IMG/VR virus record: IMGVR_UViG_3300042988_000510
Coordinates: 26,101-90,100 of that record
DNA from: a virus
DNA length: 64,000 nucleotides
Strand: one strand, 5' to 3'
Part shown: piece by piece, positions 6,549-14,699 of the stretch
How positions within the stretch are numbered: position 1 is the first letter of the stretch
How the letters are laid out: every line of letters begins with the position of its first letter
Translations under genes and position numbers: made by a program
The notes under the pieces: generated by a model
Database searches by the model: none
What the model was told of the DNA's origin: nothing
Seen by the model: only the letters and a program-made list of their open reading frames with translations

Positions 6549-8255
6549 ATGTCCGACGCACTCCAGACCGCATTCGACTTTCAGGCTCCAGCCGACGAAC
6601 GCCAGCAGGCGCACACCGAGGCGACCCAGGACGCACTGAACAAGGGGCTGTCCAGCCTTATCCCGCCTGCCGACCTGATGCCGGTCATTGACTGGATCAA
6701 TCAGGACCTGGAGGATCAGGCCATGGCCAAGGCGATGAACAACGTCGTGCAGTTCCCTGGTGGCCGCCAGCGTGACAAGAAAGCCGGCATGAAGTCGGTG
6801 CATCTGGATGATCTGCAACTGTTGATCCGGGGCGAGTGGTATGAGAAGCCTGGCTTCCTGTCACCCGAGGCGATGCGGACCATGATCCAGCAGACGCCGA
6901 TCCTGTCGGCGATTGTCGGCACTCGCATCCGCCAGGTGACACGCTTCTGCCGACCGCAGGAGAGCGGGCGCGGGCCGGGGTTCGAGATTCGCCATGTCGA
7001 CCGCGACCGCGAACTGACTGAATCCGAGCGCGAGTCCGTTATCGTCATGCAGAAGTTTTTCTCGAACTGCGGCATGGAGTTTGATGCACGGCGGCGGCGG
7101 GCGCTCAAGCGCGACAACCTCACCGCGTTCATGTCCAAGCTGGTCCGGGACTCATTGACCATGGACATGACCGCCATCGAAACCGAGATGAAGCGGGACC
7201 GATCCAAGGGTATCGACGGGCTGTATGCCATCGACGGCGCCACGATTCGCCTGTGCGACGAAGACGGCTACCATGGGGATGATTCCATCGTGGCCCTGCA
7301 AGTCGTCAACGGCGCGGTCAGGACGGCTTACACGCCGTTCGATATCATCACCGAGGTGCGCAACCCGCGATCCGACATCGTCATCGGTGGTTATGGGCTG
7401 AGCGAGACGGAGTTGCTGATCAAGGTCACCACTGGTCTGCTCAACGTCCTGAACCTCAACGCCGACTATTTCAACAAGAACTCGATCCCTCCTGGCGTGC
7501 TGCATCTGCATGGCAACTATGCCCAGGAGGACCTGAGCGCATTCCGACGCTACTGGCGAGCGATGATTACCGGTGGCGGCGGCCCTGGCTCCAGCCGGTT
7601 CAGCATGCCGGTGCTGGTGTCCAAGGACCAGGAGTCCAAGGCATCATTCGAGAAGTTCGGGGTGGACGTCGACGACATGCTGTTCGGCAAGTTTGTCACC
7701 TTCCTGACCTCGATTGCCTGCTCGATCTATGCGATGGACCCGAGCGAGATTTCCTTCGAGTCGTTCACCGCCGGCCGGGCGCCGCTGTCTGGTAGCGACA
7801 CCACCGAGAAACTGGCGTCCAGTGTCGACAAGGGGCTGCGGCCGTTGCTGACCTATTTCGAGGACGTGTTCTCGGATTACGTCGTGTCGACCTTCGACAG
7901 CAACTACTGCTTCAGGTGGACCGGGTTGGACGAGGACGACCGGCAGGTGACCGAGGAGCGGGCGCGGCTGGTGCTCACTGTCAATGAGCTACGGGCTCAG
8001 GAGGGGTATGAGAAGCTGGAGGGTCCGTTGGGTGACGCCCCGCTGAATCCTTCCCTGGTTGGGCCTTGGATGCAAATGGCCCAGGCCGGGATGGGTGAGG
8101 ATGTTCCCGGCACCACCGAGGGCGAGGATGGGCAGGAAGGGCAAGCATCACCCGAGGCCGAGGCGCAACTGAATGAGATCGACAGCCTGGCCAGTCAGGT
8201 GGGTGAGGACTTCTGGAAGTCCATGACCGGCGCGACGGTGTTTAAGTTGGGTTAG
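6549..8255 (+). CDS. Portal protein
   Basis: A 568-aa protein in the classic position after terminase and before the Mu F-like head gene. The pattern (acidic Asp/Gln-rich N-terminus, PILSAIVGTRIRQVTRFCRP core, LNLNADYFNKNSIPPGVL, then a C-terminal acidic/Gln tail) matches large myovirus/siphovirus portals. The portal forms the dodecameric ring at one capsid vertex through which DNA is packed and ejected and to which the neck attaches. The end overlaps the tail of a convergent minus-strand gene by 14 bp. Confidence 0.88.
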   Translation: MSDALQTAFDFQAPADERQQAHTEATQDALNKGLSSLIPPADLMPVIDWINQDLEDQAMAKAMNNVVQFPGGRQRDKKAGMKSVHLDDLQLLIRGEWYEKPGFLSPEAMRTMIQQTPILSAIVGTRIRQVTRFCRPQESGRGPGFEIRHVDRDRELTESERESVIVMQKFFSNCGMEFDARRRRALKRDNLTAFMSKLVRDSLTMDMTAIETEMKRDRSKGIDGLYAIDGATIRLCDEDGYHGDDSIVALQVVNGAVRTAYTPFDIITEVRNPRSDIVIGGYGLSETELLIKVTTGLLNVLNLNADYFNKNSIPPGVLHLHGNYAQEDLSAFRRYWRAMITGGGGPGSSRFSMPVLVSKDQESKASFEKFGVDVDDMLFGKFVTFLTSIACSIYAMDPSEISFESFTAGRAPLSGSDTTEKLASSVDKGLRPLLTYFEDVFSDYVVSTFDSNYCFRWTGLDEDDRQVTEERARLVLTVNELRAQEGYEKLEGPLGDAPLNPSLVGPWMQMAQAGMGEDVPGTTEGEDGQEGQASPEAEAQLNEIDSLASQVGEDFWKSMTGATVFKLG

Positions 8256-8619
8256 GCTTGTCCAAGAACGGCTGGATTTCTTCCTCGTAGACCTGTTCCC
8301 AGTCGCCGCCGAGCATTTCCTGTGCGGCGGCTTTGAGGAATTCCTCGCGGGACAGGCCGGTATCGTAGAGGGTTTCCTGGTTCAGGAATTGGGGCTCGAG
8401 CCCGCGATTGTCGGCCAAGTTGCGCAGGTAGACCCGAGGGAATACCCGGGAGTCCGGTTCTGAGTCCGGGTAGATGGCTGCGGCCATGGCCGTGAGTTCG
8501 GCTTGCAGTATCAGGATGTCATCACTTTTCTCGGGGGCATCCGGCAGCACGTCATAGAGCAGGGCGGCGGCCTCATGCGGGGCGAAATGGGTCAGGGTTC
8601 GGAAGTAGGTCATATCCAT
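8242..8619 (-). CDS. Hypothetical accessory protein (125 aa)
   Basis: The last gene of a four-gene minus-strand cassette placed between portal and the head morphogenesis gene. The sequence is acidic and helical with no recognised motif. Its 3' end overlaps the portal stop tail-to-tail, which suggests the cassette was fitted tightly into the operon. Function unknown. Confidence 0.65.
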   Translation of the reverse strand: MDMTYFRTLTHFAPHEAAALLYDVLPDAPEKSDDILILQAELTAMAAAIYPDSEPDSRVFPRVYLRNLADNRGLEPQFLNQETLYDTGLSREEFLKAAAQEMLGGDWEQVYEEEIQPFLDKPNPT

Positions 8620-8628
8620 GGCTGTTTC

Positions 8629-8979
8629 TCAGGTTTTCTGCCCGGGCAGGGCTTGTGCGGCGTACTGTAGCACCTCGACAAAGTGTCCGAGCGACCCGAC
8701 GTGGCCCCAGGTGACATCGTCTGGGCTGGAGCCGTAGTGGTCGTCGTGGGACTCGTGGATGCGGTTCAGGAGTTCCTCTGCCTCCGCATATAGGACCATG
8801 TACCTGTCGAGGGGTTGGATGGAGTTGGGCGATGGCTGTTGCTTTTCGGTTTGCAGCAGTTCCAGCAGACGGATGAGTTCGTTCTCGCAGCATCCGTCCA
8901 AGCCGGGACCACTGATGAAGCCATCAATGATGTCGAACCCGGCTTGCTCTGCGAGTTGGTGGAGGGTTTGGTGTTTCAT
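8629..8979 (-). CDS. Hypothetical accessory protein (116 aa)
   Basis: A soluble acidic protein that starts in an ATGA overlap with the upstream minus-strand gene. The helical middle and the His-rich segment (HESHDDHYG) are visible but do not point to a family I know. It is part of the accessory cassette transcribed from the promoter at 9586-9613. Confidence 0.65.
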   Translation of the reverse strand: MKHQTLHQLAEQAGFDIIDGFISGPGLDGCCENELIRLLELLQTEKQQPSPNSIQPLDRYMVLYAEAEELLNRIHESHDDHYGSSPDDVTWGHVGSLGHFVEVLQYAAQALPGQKT

Positions 8980-9284
8980 GGGGTTTCTCCGGTGGCGGCG
9001 GCTATGGCTGCGCGAATCTTGTCGGCGGCAAGGACCTGTCGCGCATATTTGCTTGCACCTCCCTCGTTGGCTGATGTTTGGGGAACAATGCCGCAGTCAA
9101 CTGCCTCAATCAGTGCCTCAAGCATCTCAGGCGCGGCGGCCATTAGCTTGGCGTTTGCCATTTCAGTATGCCGGTCCAGGCGTCGCCACAACTCGGCGAT
9201 TGCCATTTTTCCGGCAAATACCTCAAGCGATGTCGGCGTGCGATCTTCGACTATGTGCCATGGTCCCGGCGTATGCTTACTCAT
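8976..9284 (-). CDS. Conserved phage accessory protein, HTPGPW type (102 aa)
   Basis: The N-terminus MSKHTPGPW and the central MANAKLMAAAPEMLEAL are hallmarks of a widespread small-protein family in phages and prophages, of unknown function (from memory). It shares this central block with the next gene (NAKLFAAAPELLAVL), and both end in similar RAAIA...TGET segments, so they are paralogues. It overlaps both cassette neighbours. Confidence 0.75.
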   Translation of the reverse strand: MSKHTPGPWHIVEDRTPTSLEVFAGKMAIAELWRRLDRHTEMANAKLMAAAPEMLEALIEAVDCGIVPQTSANEGGASKYARQVLAADKIRAAIAAATGETP

Positions 9285-9558
9285 TGGTTTCTCCTGTGGC
9301 CCTAGCTATGGCTGCACGGGCTTGGTCGTAGCATCCATCTGCGCCTCCGCCAGGGTAGCTTGACAACCAATTAAGCGACCGCTGAAGAACCGCAAGAAGC
9401 TCAGGCGCGGCCGCGAACAATTTCGCATTCGCAGCGCAGGTTTCCTCTGGGCTGTAGTCGACCCGGATCATGAAGTCACCGATGATCTTGTCATTGGCGT
9501 CCAGCACGGTGATCTGGTACGGGCCGACGATCTTGAATGGGGCGGGGCTGTGGGGCAT
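9277..9558 (-). CDS. Conserved phage accessory protein, paralogue of 8976-9284 (93 aa)
   Basis: The first gene of the minus cassette. It has a TTTCCTCC-type Shine-Dalgarno on the minus strand (GGAGGAAACC before ATG). The block NAKLFAAAPELLAVL and the C-terminal ARAAIARATGET match the following gene. A TTGACA-16-TATTCT promoter with the palindromic operator in its spacer lies just upstream. Function unknown. Confidence 0.72.
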   Translation of the reverse strand: MPHSPAPFKIVGPYQITVLDANDKIIGDFMIRVDYSPEETCAANAKLFAAAPELLAVLQRSLNWLSSYPGGGADGCYDQARAAIARATGETNE

Positions 9559-9585
9559 GGTTTCCTCCTGTGATTTCTTGTGGCC

Positions 9586-9613
9586 AGAATAGCACTGCTA
9601 TTCGGCCTGTCAA
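9586..9613 (-). promoter_or_regulatory. Sigma70-like promoter with operator in the spacer (minus cassette)
   Basis: On the minus strand, TTGACA (9613-9608), a 16-bp spacer, then TATTCT (9591-9586). The perfect palindrome AATAGCACTGCTATT occupies 9588-9602 and overlaps the -10, so a protein bound there should block polymerase. Confidence 0.78.
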
Positions 9614-9632
9614 GCGCAATCACTCGGTTTTG

Positions 9633-9655
9633 TCGTGATGCCATCATGATTCCAT
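9633..9655 (+). promoter_or_regulatory. Late-promoter-like TCGTGA motif before head gene
   Basis: TCGTGAT with CA at 10-11, TG at 15-16 and CAT at 21-23. The ATG of the head gene is at position 22, and no Shine-Dalgarno is present, so a transcript starting near the CAT would be leaderless. Confidence 0.6.
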
Positions 9656-10796
9656 GACCCTTCTACTCGATATCACCGACCTTCCGGCCCAGTACGCTAA
9701 CTCGGGGCTGGACCTCATGCACAAGGCCATGGCCGAGGGCGCTGACGGCTTTGTGCCGCACGAAAACCCGTACCTGACCCAGTTGGTCGAGGTGTTCCAT
9801 CAACGCGGCGTGACGCAGCTTGACGCGATGTGGGGCGAGTTACTGGACATCCTGCACGGCAGGCATCCGTTCGACCCGAACGCGGCGCATGGCCGCCTGA
9901 CGCAGGCGGAACTATCGCTTCTGGAGCAGTTGCTGAAAATGGGCGACCCAGATCAGTACACAGTCAACGACTGGATGTTGCTGGTCGACTACTGGCTGGA
10001 GCGGTATCTGCCTCCGACCTTCGCGGTCACCCAGGCGACCTGGCTGACGACACGGGCTGTTTTTATGGGGCGGCTGCAGGCGGTTATGGCCAAGCCAGCC
10101 GATATTGATCAGGCTCTGTCCCTGGCTCCGGCCCAGCCGATGACGGCGCCGATTGCTAAGGTCATCGAGTTCGGTCAGGCGCACGCTACCGAGAGCATCG
10201 TGTCCCTGGGTGATGCCGCCAAGCACAAGGTCAAGAACGCCATCATCAACCATCTCGAGGAGCAGTCCCTGGCGGGGAAGCAGTTCACGACCGGGCTGGA
10301 AGGTTTGCAGTCCAAGCTGTTCGATCAGTTTGGCGACATGAACAAGGATTGGCGCCGGATCGCCATCACCGAGACCGGCGAGATGGCCAATCAGGCGTTT
10401 GTGGCCGGGCAGCCGCCGGGCGCCAAGCTCAAGCGCATCGAGATGTACCGCGATGCCTGCCCGTTCTGCACCAAGATCAACGGGCTGATTGTCACCGTGG
10501 TTCCGCCGGATCAGCGGTTCAAAAATCCGTGGACGCATGTTTGGGTTGGCAAGACCAACATAGGCCGGTCGTCCAGCCCTATGAAGAAGGTGGGCGACAA
10601 GCTGGTCCCGCGTTCGCCCGATGAAATGTGGTGGCCTGCTGCCGGTTTGCAACACCCGAACTGCAGGGGCTCATGGGTGCCAGAACTGGTGGTTCAGCCT
10701 GGGGATGATCCAGAGTTCCACGACTATCTCAAAAACTTATGGCAATCTGCGGATAGCCAACCCACAACGGAGACCGAAGATGCTGCTGTTCTTTAA
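9654..10796 (+). CDS. Minor head/morphogenesis protein (phage Mu gpF-like)
   Basis: A 380-aa protein with a C-terminal domain like Mu gpF/SPP1 gp7: ACPFC near residue 268 and HPNCRG near residue 333, preceded by ITETGEMANQAF. These proteins sit inside or at the neck of the head and are encoded just after the portal. Here the minus cassette 8242-9558 separates them. The start codon coincides with the end of the TCGTGA motif and has no Shine-Dalgarno. Confidence 0.85.
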   Translation: MTLLLDITDLPAQYANSGLDLMHKAMAEGADGFVPHENPYLTQLVEVFHQRGVTQLDAMWGELLDILHGRHPFDPNAAHGRLTQAELSLLEQLLKMGDPDQYTVNDWMLLVDYWLERYLPPTFAVTQATWLTTRAVFMGRLQAVMAKPADIDQALSLAPAQPMTAPIAKVIEFGQAHATESIVSLGDAAKHKVKNAIINHLEEQSLAGKQFTTGLEGLQSKLFDQFGDMNKDWRRIAITETGEMANQAFVAGQPPGAKLKRIEMYRDACPFCTKINGLIVTVVPPDQRFKNPWTHVWVGKTNIGRSSSPMKKVGDKLVPRSPDEMWWPAAGLQHPNCRGSWVPELVVQPGDDPEFHDYLKNLWQSADSQPTTETEDAAVL

Positions 10797-11166
10797 AGCC
10801 CACGTCAAAACCTACACCCGCAAGGACGGGACCGTCGTCAAGGAGCACGATGATAAACGCCATGCTGCCGGAGCGAAGCCTTCGACTTCGCCCAAGGGTG
10901 GCGCCAAGAAGTTACCCGGTCATTGGATGGATGCGCATGACCACGCAGTCGAAGCGTCGTATGCTGCGTGGAATCACGGGGAGCCGCATGAGGATGCGAT
11001 CAAGTCGCTCAAGAACAGCATCAAGCACCACAGGGCTGCGGCCAAGGCCGCAGTGGATGCCGGGGACGATGATGCTGCGCAACTGCATCTAGGCAAGGTC
11101 AAAAATCACCAGCGGTCGATTCAGCAGCATGAGGACCATATGAAAAGATCGAAGGGGGATGGGTGA
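10780..11166 (+). CDS. Hypothetical structural-block protein, His/Lys-rich (128 aa)
   Basis: It starts at ATG 10780 after ACGGAG, overlapping the head gene end. It is rich in His, Lys and Ala with helical C-terminal repeats (AAAKAAVDAGDDDAAQLH). The N-terminus MLLFFK is nearly identical to the next protein's MLLLFK. No known domain. It may be a head-associated accessory protein. Confidence 0.6.
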   Translation: MLLFFKAHVKTYTRKDGTVVKEHDDKRHAAGAKPSTSPKGGAKKLPGHWMDAHDHAVEASYAAWNHGEPHEDAIKSLKNSIKHHRAAAKAAVDAGDDDAAQLHLGKVKNHQRSIQQHEDHMKRSKGDG

Positions 11167-11501
11167 TGTTGCTGCTGTTCAAATCACGCACACCCGAGAC
11201 CCGTGCCGAACTGGCCAAGGAGCACAAGCGACTGGTGGCCGTGCTCCGCTCCCCCTCGCACAAGGACGACCTGGAGGAGGCTGATAAGCAGGAGGAAGAG
11301 CTTGAGGAGTACGACCTGGCCAAGGCCATCACCCGCAGTCGGGCCGACTCGGCGCTCAACTACCGGCTGCAGATGATCGATGCGCAGTTGGGTCCGTTGG
11401 CGGCGGCGTCCAATGTCGACCCGGCGTCCCGGGCACGCTATGAGTCCCTCGTTCAGGAACGCTATACCATCATGGTCGCATTGGGGGATGCGAGTATTTA
11501 G
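11166..11501 (+). CDS. Hypothetical helical protein (111 aa)
   Basis: It starts in an overlap with the preceding stop. The sequence is strongly charged and helical (DDLEEADKQEEELEEYD), likely a coiled coil. The N-terminal MLLLFKSR echoes the previous gene. It closes the head transcription unit before the plus-strand accessory cassette. Function unknown. Confidence 0.65.
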   Translation: MLLLFKSRTPETRAELAKEHKRLVAVLRSPSHKDDLEEADKQEEELEEYDLAKAITRSRADSALNYRLQMIDAQLGPLAAASNVDPASRARYESLVQERYTIMVALGDASI

Positions 11502-11504
11502 TTC

Positions 11505-11532
11505 TTGCTTCTGTGAATAGCATTGCTATTAT
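11505..11532 (+). promoter_or_regulatory. Sigma70-like promoter with operator in the spacer (plus cassette)
   Basis: TTGCTT (11505-11510), 16-bp spacer, TATTAT (11527-11532). The perfect palindrome AATAGCATTGCTATT lies at 11516-11530, overlapping the -10 exactly as at 9588. The first start codon is 34 bp downstream. Confidence 0.75.
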
Positions 11533-11565
11533 GTGCGCGTGTTCAATTCAACCAAGAGACGCGCC

Positions 11566-11982
11566 ATGACTGACCTTCAATCCCAACTCAACCAGTTCAC
11601 TGGAACCGAGACCTACCACCGTCACTTTATCAGCCGCCGGCTGCAGTGGACCGATGGTGTCGAGTTCTTCGCCAAGCATGCTAAGGCGTACTGGCTGATC
11701 GATGCCATTGCCATATGTGTGAACGGCCGTAATGGGCCGGTGCCCGATGCCGTTCCCTGTAAGGGTCCTTTCGGCATCGTCGTGCTTGATGTTGTCGAAA
11801 ACGACAGTAGTCGCTTTGCCATGCTGCAGGTTCTGTCCGACTACGACGAAAACGACGAAAGCGTCGGCGATCAGCTTTGGTCGGCGATTATCGGGGGTAC
11901 CGACTGCCTGGTCGGTCGGTGGCTTTTCTATCTTGTGGCCAACGACCAGCACGTCGTCATGATGCTGCCAAAGGAGTATTGA
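11566..11982 (+). CDS. DUF6876-type protein (138 aa)
   Basis: The pattern FTGTETYHRHFISRRLQWTD followed by KAYWLIDAIA matches, from memory, the DUF6876 family found in phages and mobile elements, of unknown function. It is soluble, with no signal. The ATG at 11566 was chosen over an upstream in-frame start because that one would lie at the predicted transcription start. It is the first gene of an accessory cassette ending at the terminator 13740-13765. Confidence 0.72.
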   Translation: MTDLQSQLNQFTGTETYHRHFISRRLQWTDGVEFFAKHAKAYWLIDAIAICVNGRNGPVPDAVPCKGPFGIVVLDVVENDSSRFAMLQVLSDYDENDESVGDQLWSAIIGGTDCLVGRWLFYLVANDQHVVMMLPKEY

Positions 11983-11985
11983 GCC

Positions 11986-12189
11986 ATGAAAACCCTGCAA
12001 ACCGTGAACGGGCACCAAGTGGTGATCCACGATATGAACGGCACTGGGTCATTCCCGATCAAGGGTACGATCATGAAAAAGCCACCGCATGACGGGAATC
12101 CGCTCAGGTATGAGATTTGGCAGGCCAATGGGCGCGTCAGTGTGTTCAACCCGTCTGGGTGGGATTTGGTCATGGAGGCACGGTCATGA
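11986..12189 (+). CDS. Hypothetical protein (67 aa)
   Basis: A small, probably beta-rich protein (VNGHQVVIHDMNG, NGRVSVFNPSGW). It lies 3 bp after the DUF6876 gene and its stop overlaps the methyltransferase start, so it is co-transcribed with both. No family recognised. Confidence 0.6.
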   Translation: MKTLQTVNGHQVVIHDMNGTGSFPIKGTIMKKPPHDGNPLRYEIWQANGRVSVFNPSGWDLVMEARS

Positions 12190-13715
12190 GCGAGTTGGTC
12201 GAGTCTTTCGAGTTTTTCGCGCCCGTGTCCACCGGCATGATCGAGGGCATGGTGGCAGGCTATCAGGCCATGCGCCACAAGATCGAACAGGTGGCTGCCC
12301 TGTTCCAGGGTGACAGGGCCAAGGTGGTCGACTACTTCATTGACGGCAATCGCCGGATGGATAATTCGCGCTATTCCAGCCTATCGGCCGAGCAGATATT
12401 CCGGCTTGACGGCGCTGTGGCATCGCTCAATGCCGAGTATTGGCGCCGGGCCATGGCGGCTACCGACGTCTGGGATTACATGCCACAGGCGCGGCGGGAC
12501 GAGTGGAACAAATCCATCCTGGATATGACCTGCCCCGACTTCGAGGAAGAAACGGTGCGGGCCACGCTCCAAACCCTGATCCACAGCCGCGCCAAGTTCT
12601 TCGCTGAGCGGGTCGACGGCATCTTTCGGGCGCTGTCGCATGAGCATGTCACCAACAACCCGATGGGGTTCGGCAAGCGCATGATCATCAACTACGCCAT
12701 GGATGGCTTTGGCTCGATCAACAGCAGCCGGGCCGGGTATGTGAACGACTTGCGGTGTGTCATCGCCAAATTCATGGGCCGGGATGAACCGGGCTGGGGG
12801 GCGTCCACCCACATGGTCCGCGACCTGAAGTCGTGCTTTGGCGAGTGGCGGCCGGTCGATGGCAATGCCTTCCGCATCCGGCTGTACAAGAAGGGCACGG
12901 TGCATCTGGAGGTGCATCCGGATATGGCTTGGCGCCTGAACGCGGTGCTGGCCAGTCTGTACCCGGCTGCGATCCCTTCGCAGTTCCGCACACCACCGAA
13001 GACCAAGCCCAAGGACTTTGTCCTGATGGACCGGCCGTTACCGTTTGCCGTGATCGAGGCGCTCTATAACTCGCGGGAGTTCCCGGGCAACAAGATTTCC
13101 TGCTACATCAGCGATAAGCATCTGCGGGCTGAGGTCGGGCATGTGCTGGAGGCGATTGGCGGGGTGCATGTGGGGCTGGGCGATTACCAGTTCGACTTCA
13201 ATCCCAAGGAAGTGATTCAGGAGATCGCCCGCACTGGCTGCATTCCGGACTCGCGCAGCTATCAGTTCTACCCGACGCCGGCCGATCTGGCCGAGAAGGC
13301 GGTGGAGTTGGCTGACATTGGTCCCGAGCACGCCTGCCTGGAGCCCAGCGCCGGCAATGGTGGGCTGGCGGATTTCATGCCCAAGGACCGCACGACCTGT
13401 ATCGAACTTAACGACCTGCGCTGCAAGGTGCTGGATGCCAAAGGCCACAGATGGATGCAGGCCGATTTCCTCGCGCTCGATCTGAACGAGCGATATGACC
13501 GCATCGTCATGAACCCGCCATTTGCTGATAACCGCTGGTGGCGGCACACTGAGAAAGCCGTGAGCCTGCTGAAACCCGGCGGCCGGCTGGTGGCCATCTT
13601 GCCGGAGTCTGCCAAAAAGTCCGACCTGCTACCCGGCGTGGTTAAGCACTGGCACGGTCCATGGTCATTCCCGGGCACGTCCATATCGGTGGTGATGCTG
13701 GTGGTTTTCACTTAA
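12186..13715 (+). CDS. DUF4942 protein with N6-adenine methyltransferase domain
   Basis: The N-terminal two-thirds matches DUF4942 (NPMGFGKRMIINYAMDGFG, with RPL and SCYISDKHLRAEV segments). The C-terminal part is a class I methyltransferase: SAM motif LEPSAGNGGLADF near residue 384 and catalytic NPPF near residue 441, typical of N6-adenine DNA methylases. No restriction partner is adjacent, so it is probably an orphan methylase protecting phage DNA or altering regulation. The ATG at 12186 overlaps the preceding stop (ATGA). Confidence 0.85.
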   Translation: MSELVESFEFFAPVSTGMIEGMVAGYQAMRHKIEQVAALFQGDRAKVVDYFIDGNRRMDNSRYSSLSAEQIFRLDGAVASLNAEYWRRAMAATDVWDYMPQARRDEWNKSILDMTCPDFEEETVRATLQTLIHSRAKFFAERVDGIFRALSHEHVTNNPMGFGKRMIINYAMDGFGSINSSRAGYVNDLRCVIAKFMGRDEPGWGASTHMVRDLKSCFGEWRPVDGNAFRIRLYKKGTVHLEVHPDMAWRLNAVLASLYPAAIPSQFRTPPKTKPKDFVLMDRPLPFAVIEALYNSREFPGNKISCYISDKHLRAEVGHVLEAIGGVHVGLGDYQFDFNPKEVIQEIARTGCIPDSRSYQFYPTPADLAEKAVELADIGPEHACLEPSAGNGGLADFMPKDRTTCIELNDLRCKVLDAKGHRWMQADFLALDLNERYDRIVMNPPFADNRWWRHTEKAVSLLKPGGRLVAILPESAKKSDLLPGVVKHWHGPWSFPGTSISVVMLVVFT

Positions 13716-13739
13716 CGCTTTTCCTGTGAGGCGATCCTT

Positions 13740-13765
13740 GCCCGGCTTCGGTCGGGCTTTTTTTT
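13740..13765 (+). terminator. Intrinsic terminator of the plus accessory cassette
   Basis: Stem 13740-13746 with 13751-13757 (including one G-T pair) closed by a TTCG tetraloop and followed by eight T. It ends the DUF4942 cassette just before the next late-promoter-like motif. Confidence 0.9.
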
Positions 13766-13778
13766 GCCCGGTGGAAAA

Positions 13779-13801
13779 TCGTGACGCCACCATGGCGGCA
13801 T
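13779..13801 (+). promoter_or_regulatory. Late-promoter-like TCGTGAC motif before protease
   Basis: TCGTGAC, CA at 10-11, TG at 15-16, CAT at 21-23; the protease ATG is position 22. It starts 13 bp after the terminator's T-run. No Shine-Dalgarno is present. Confidence 0.65.
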
Positions 13802-14699
13802 GAATGATGAAGCCTTGCTTGCGCACATCCCTGAGCACTTTGCGTTTAACGCACTACTGAAGGCCACGCCTCATGAGGAGAATGGCGGCCGGTTCATTTA
13901 CGTCGAGGCCAGCAAGGAATCCCGCGACCAGCAGGGCGAGATTGTCCTGGCTAAGGCGCTGCAGGAGTCGGTCGACGTATTTATGAAGTTTGGTGTGGTC
14001 GATCTTGACCACAAGTCCATGCCATCCGTGGCCAGGCAGTACGGCATCGAGCATCCGGACGAATGGATCATCGGGCAGCCGAAGCAGGTTAGTTTCGATG
14101 GTGGCACCACCTTCGTCAAGGCGCAGCTACGGCAGGGTGAATCCGTGCTCGCTAACCGCGCCAACCGAGTTTGGGAAGGGCTCACCAAGCTCAACCCGCC
14201 AGACCGCTATTACGCATCCGTTGGTGGATCGGTACTGGCGAAAAGCGTGGAGATTGATCCACTCACGAAAGCCAGGACCCCGGTCATCACCAAGACTCGC
14301 TGGGACAACCTGGCGCTGTCGCTTTCTCCTGTGCATCCGGACCTGAGCCCGGCAACCACCATCCCTGTCGGCACGTTCGCCAAGTCGCTTGGCGGCTTTG
14401 TGCTCTCGAAAACCCTGACGGCTGGTTATGGCACCGACTCGGCTGTATTGGCCGGTGGCGCTGCTCTCCGGCTGCAATCCCTGCACGGATCACCCCTCTC
14501 CTATCTCGACTTTCATCGTGAGCTATCTACCGCGCTGAAAAGTCGTGACAGCAAGCTAGACGGCAACGAGCACCCGCTCAAATCTCGACTTGTCGGTTGG
14601 GCAGAGTCCATCGGCGTGGAGGGTAATCAGGCGGTGTCATGGGTGCATCGGTTTTTGTTCGACGCGGCCAAAGATTTGAAAACTCGGAGATCACGATGA
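13800..14699 (+). CDS. Probable prohead maturation protease (XkdF-like)
   Basis: A 299-aa protein encoded before scaffold and capsid, the usual protease position. Candidate catalytic residues are the His in DLDHKS (near residue 69) and the Ser in YYASVGG (near residue 138), which fit the serine prohead proteases. The C-terminal region has AGYGTDSAVLAGGAALRLQS, almost the same as the N-terminus of the major capsid protein (AGYGTDVAALTGGGALRIQS), an unusual sharing. Family assignment is by context and motif order, so moderately sure. Confidence 0.72.
   Translation: MNDEALLAHIPEHFAFNALLKATPHEENGGRFIYVEASKESRDQQGEIVLAKALQESVDVFMKFGVVDLDHKSMPSVARQYGIEHPDEWIIGQPKQVSFDGGTTFVKAQLRQGESVLANRANRVWEGLTKLNPPDRYYASVGGSVLAKSVEIDPLTKARTPVITKTRWDNLALSLSPVHPDLSPATTIPVGTFAKSLGGFVLSKTLTAGYGTDSAVLAGGAALRLQSLHGSPLSYLDFHRELSTALKSRDSKLDGNEHPLKSRLVGWAESIGVEGNQAVSWVHRFLFDAAKDLKTRRSR

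Noticed and set aside
14542-14568. Another TCGTGAC copy inside the protease gene
   Set aside because: CA at 10-11 is kept but TG and CAT are missing, and it is 150 bp inside a coding gene.
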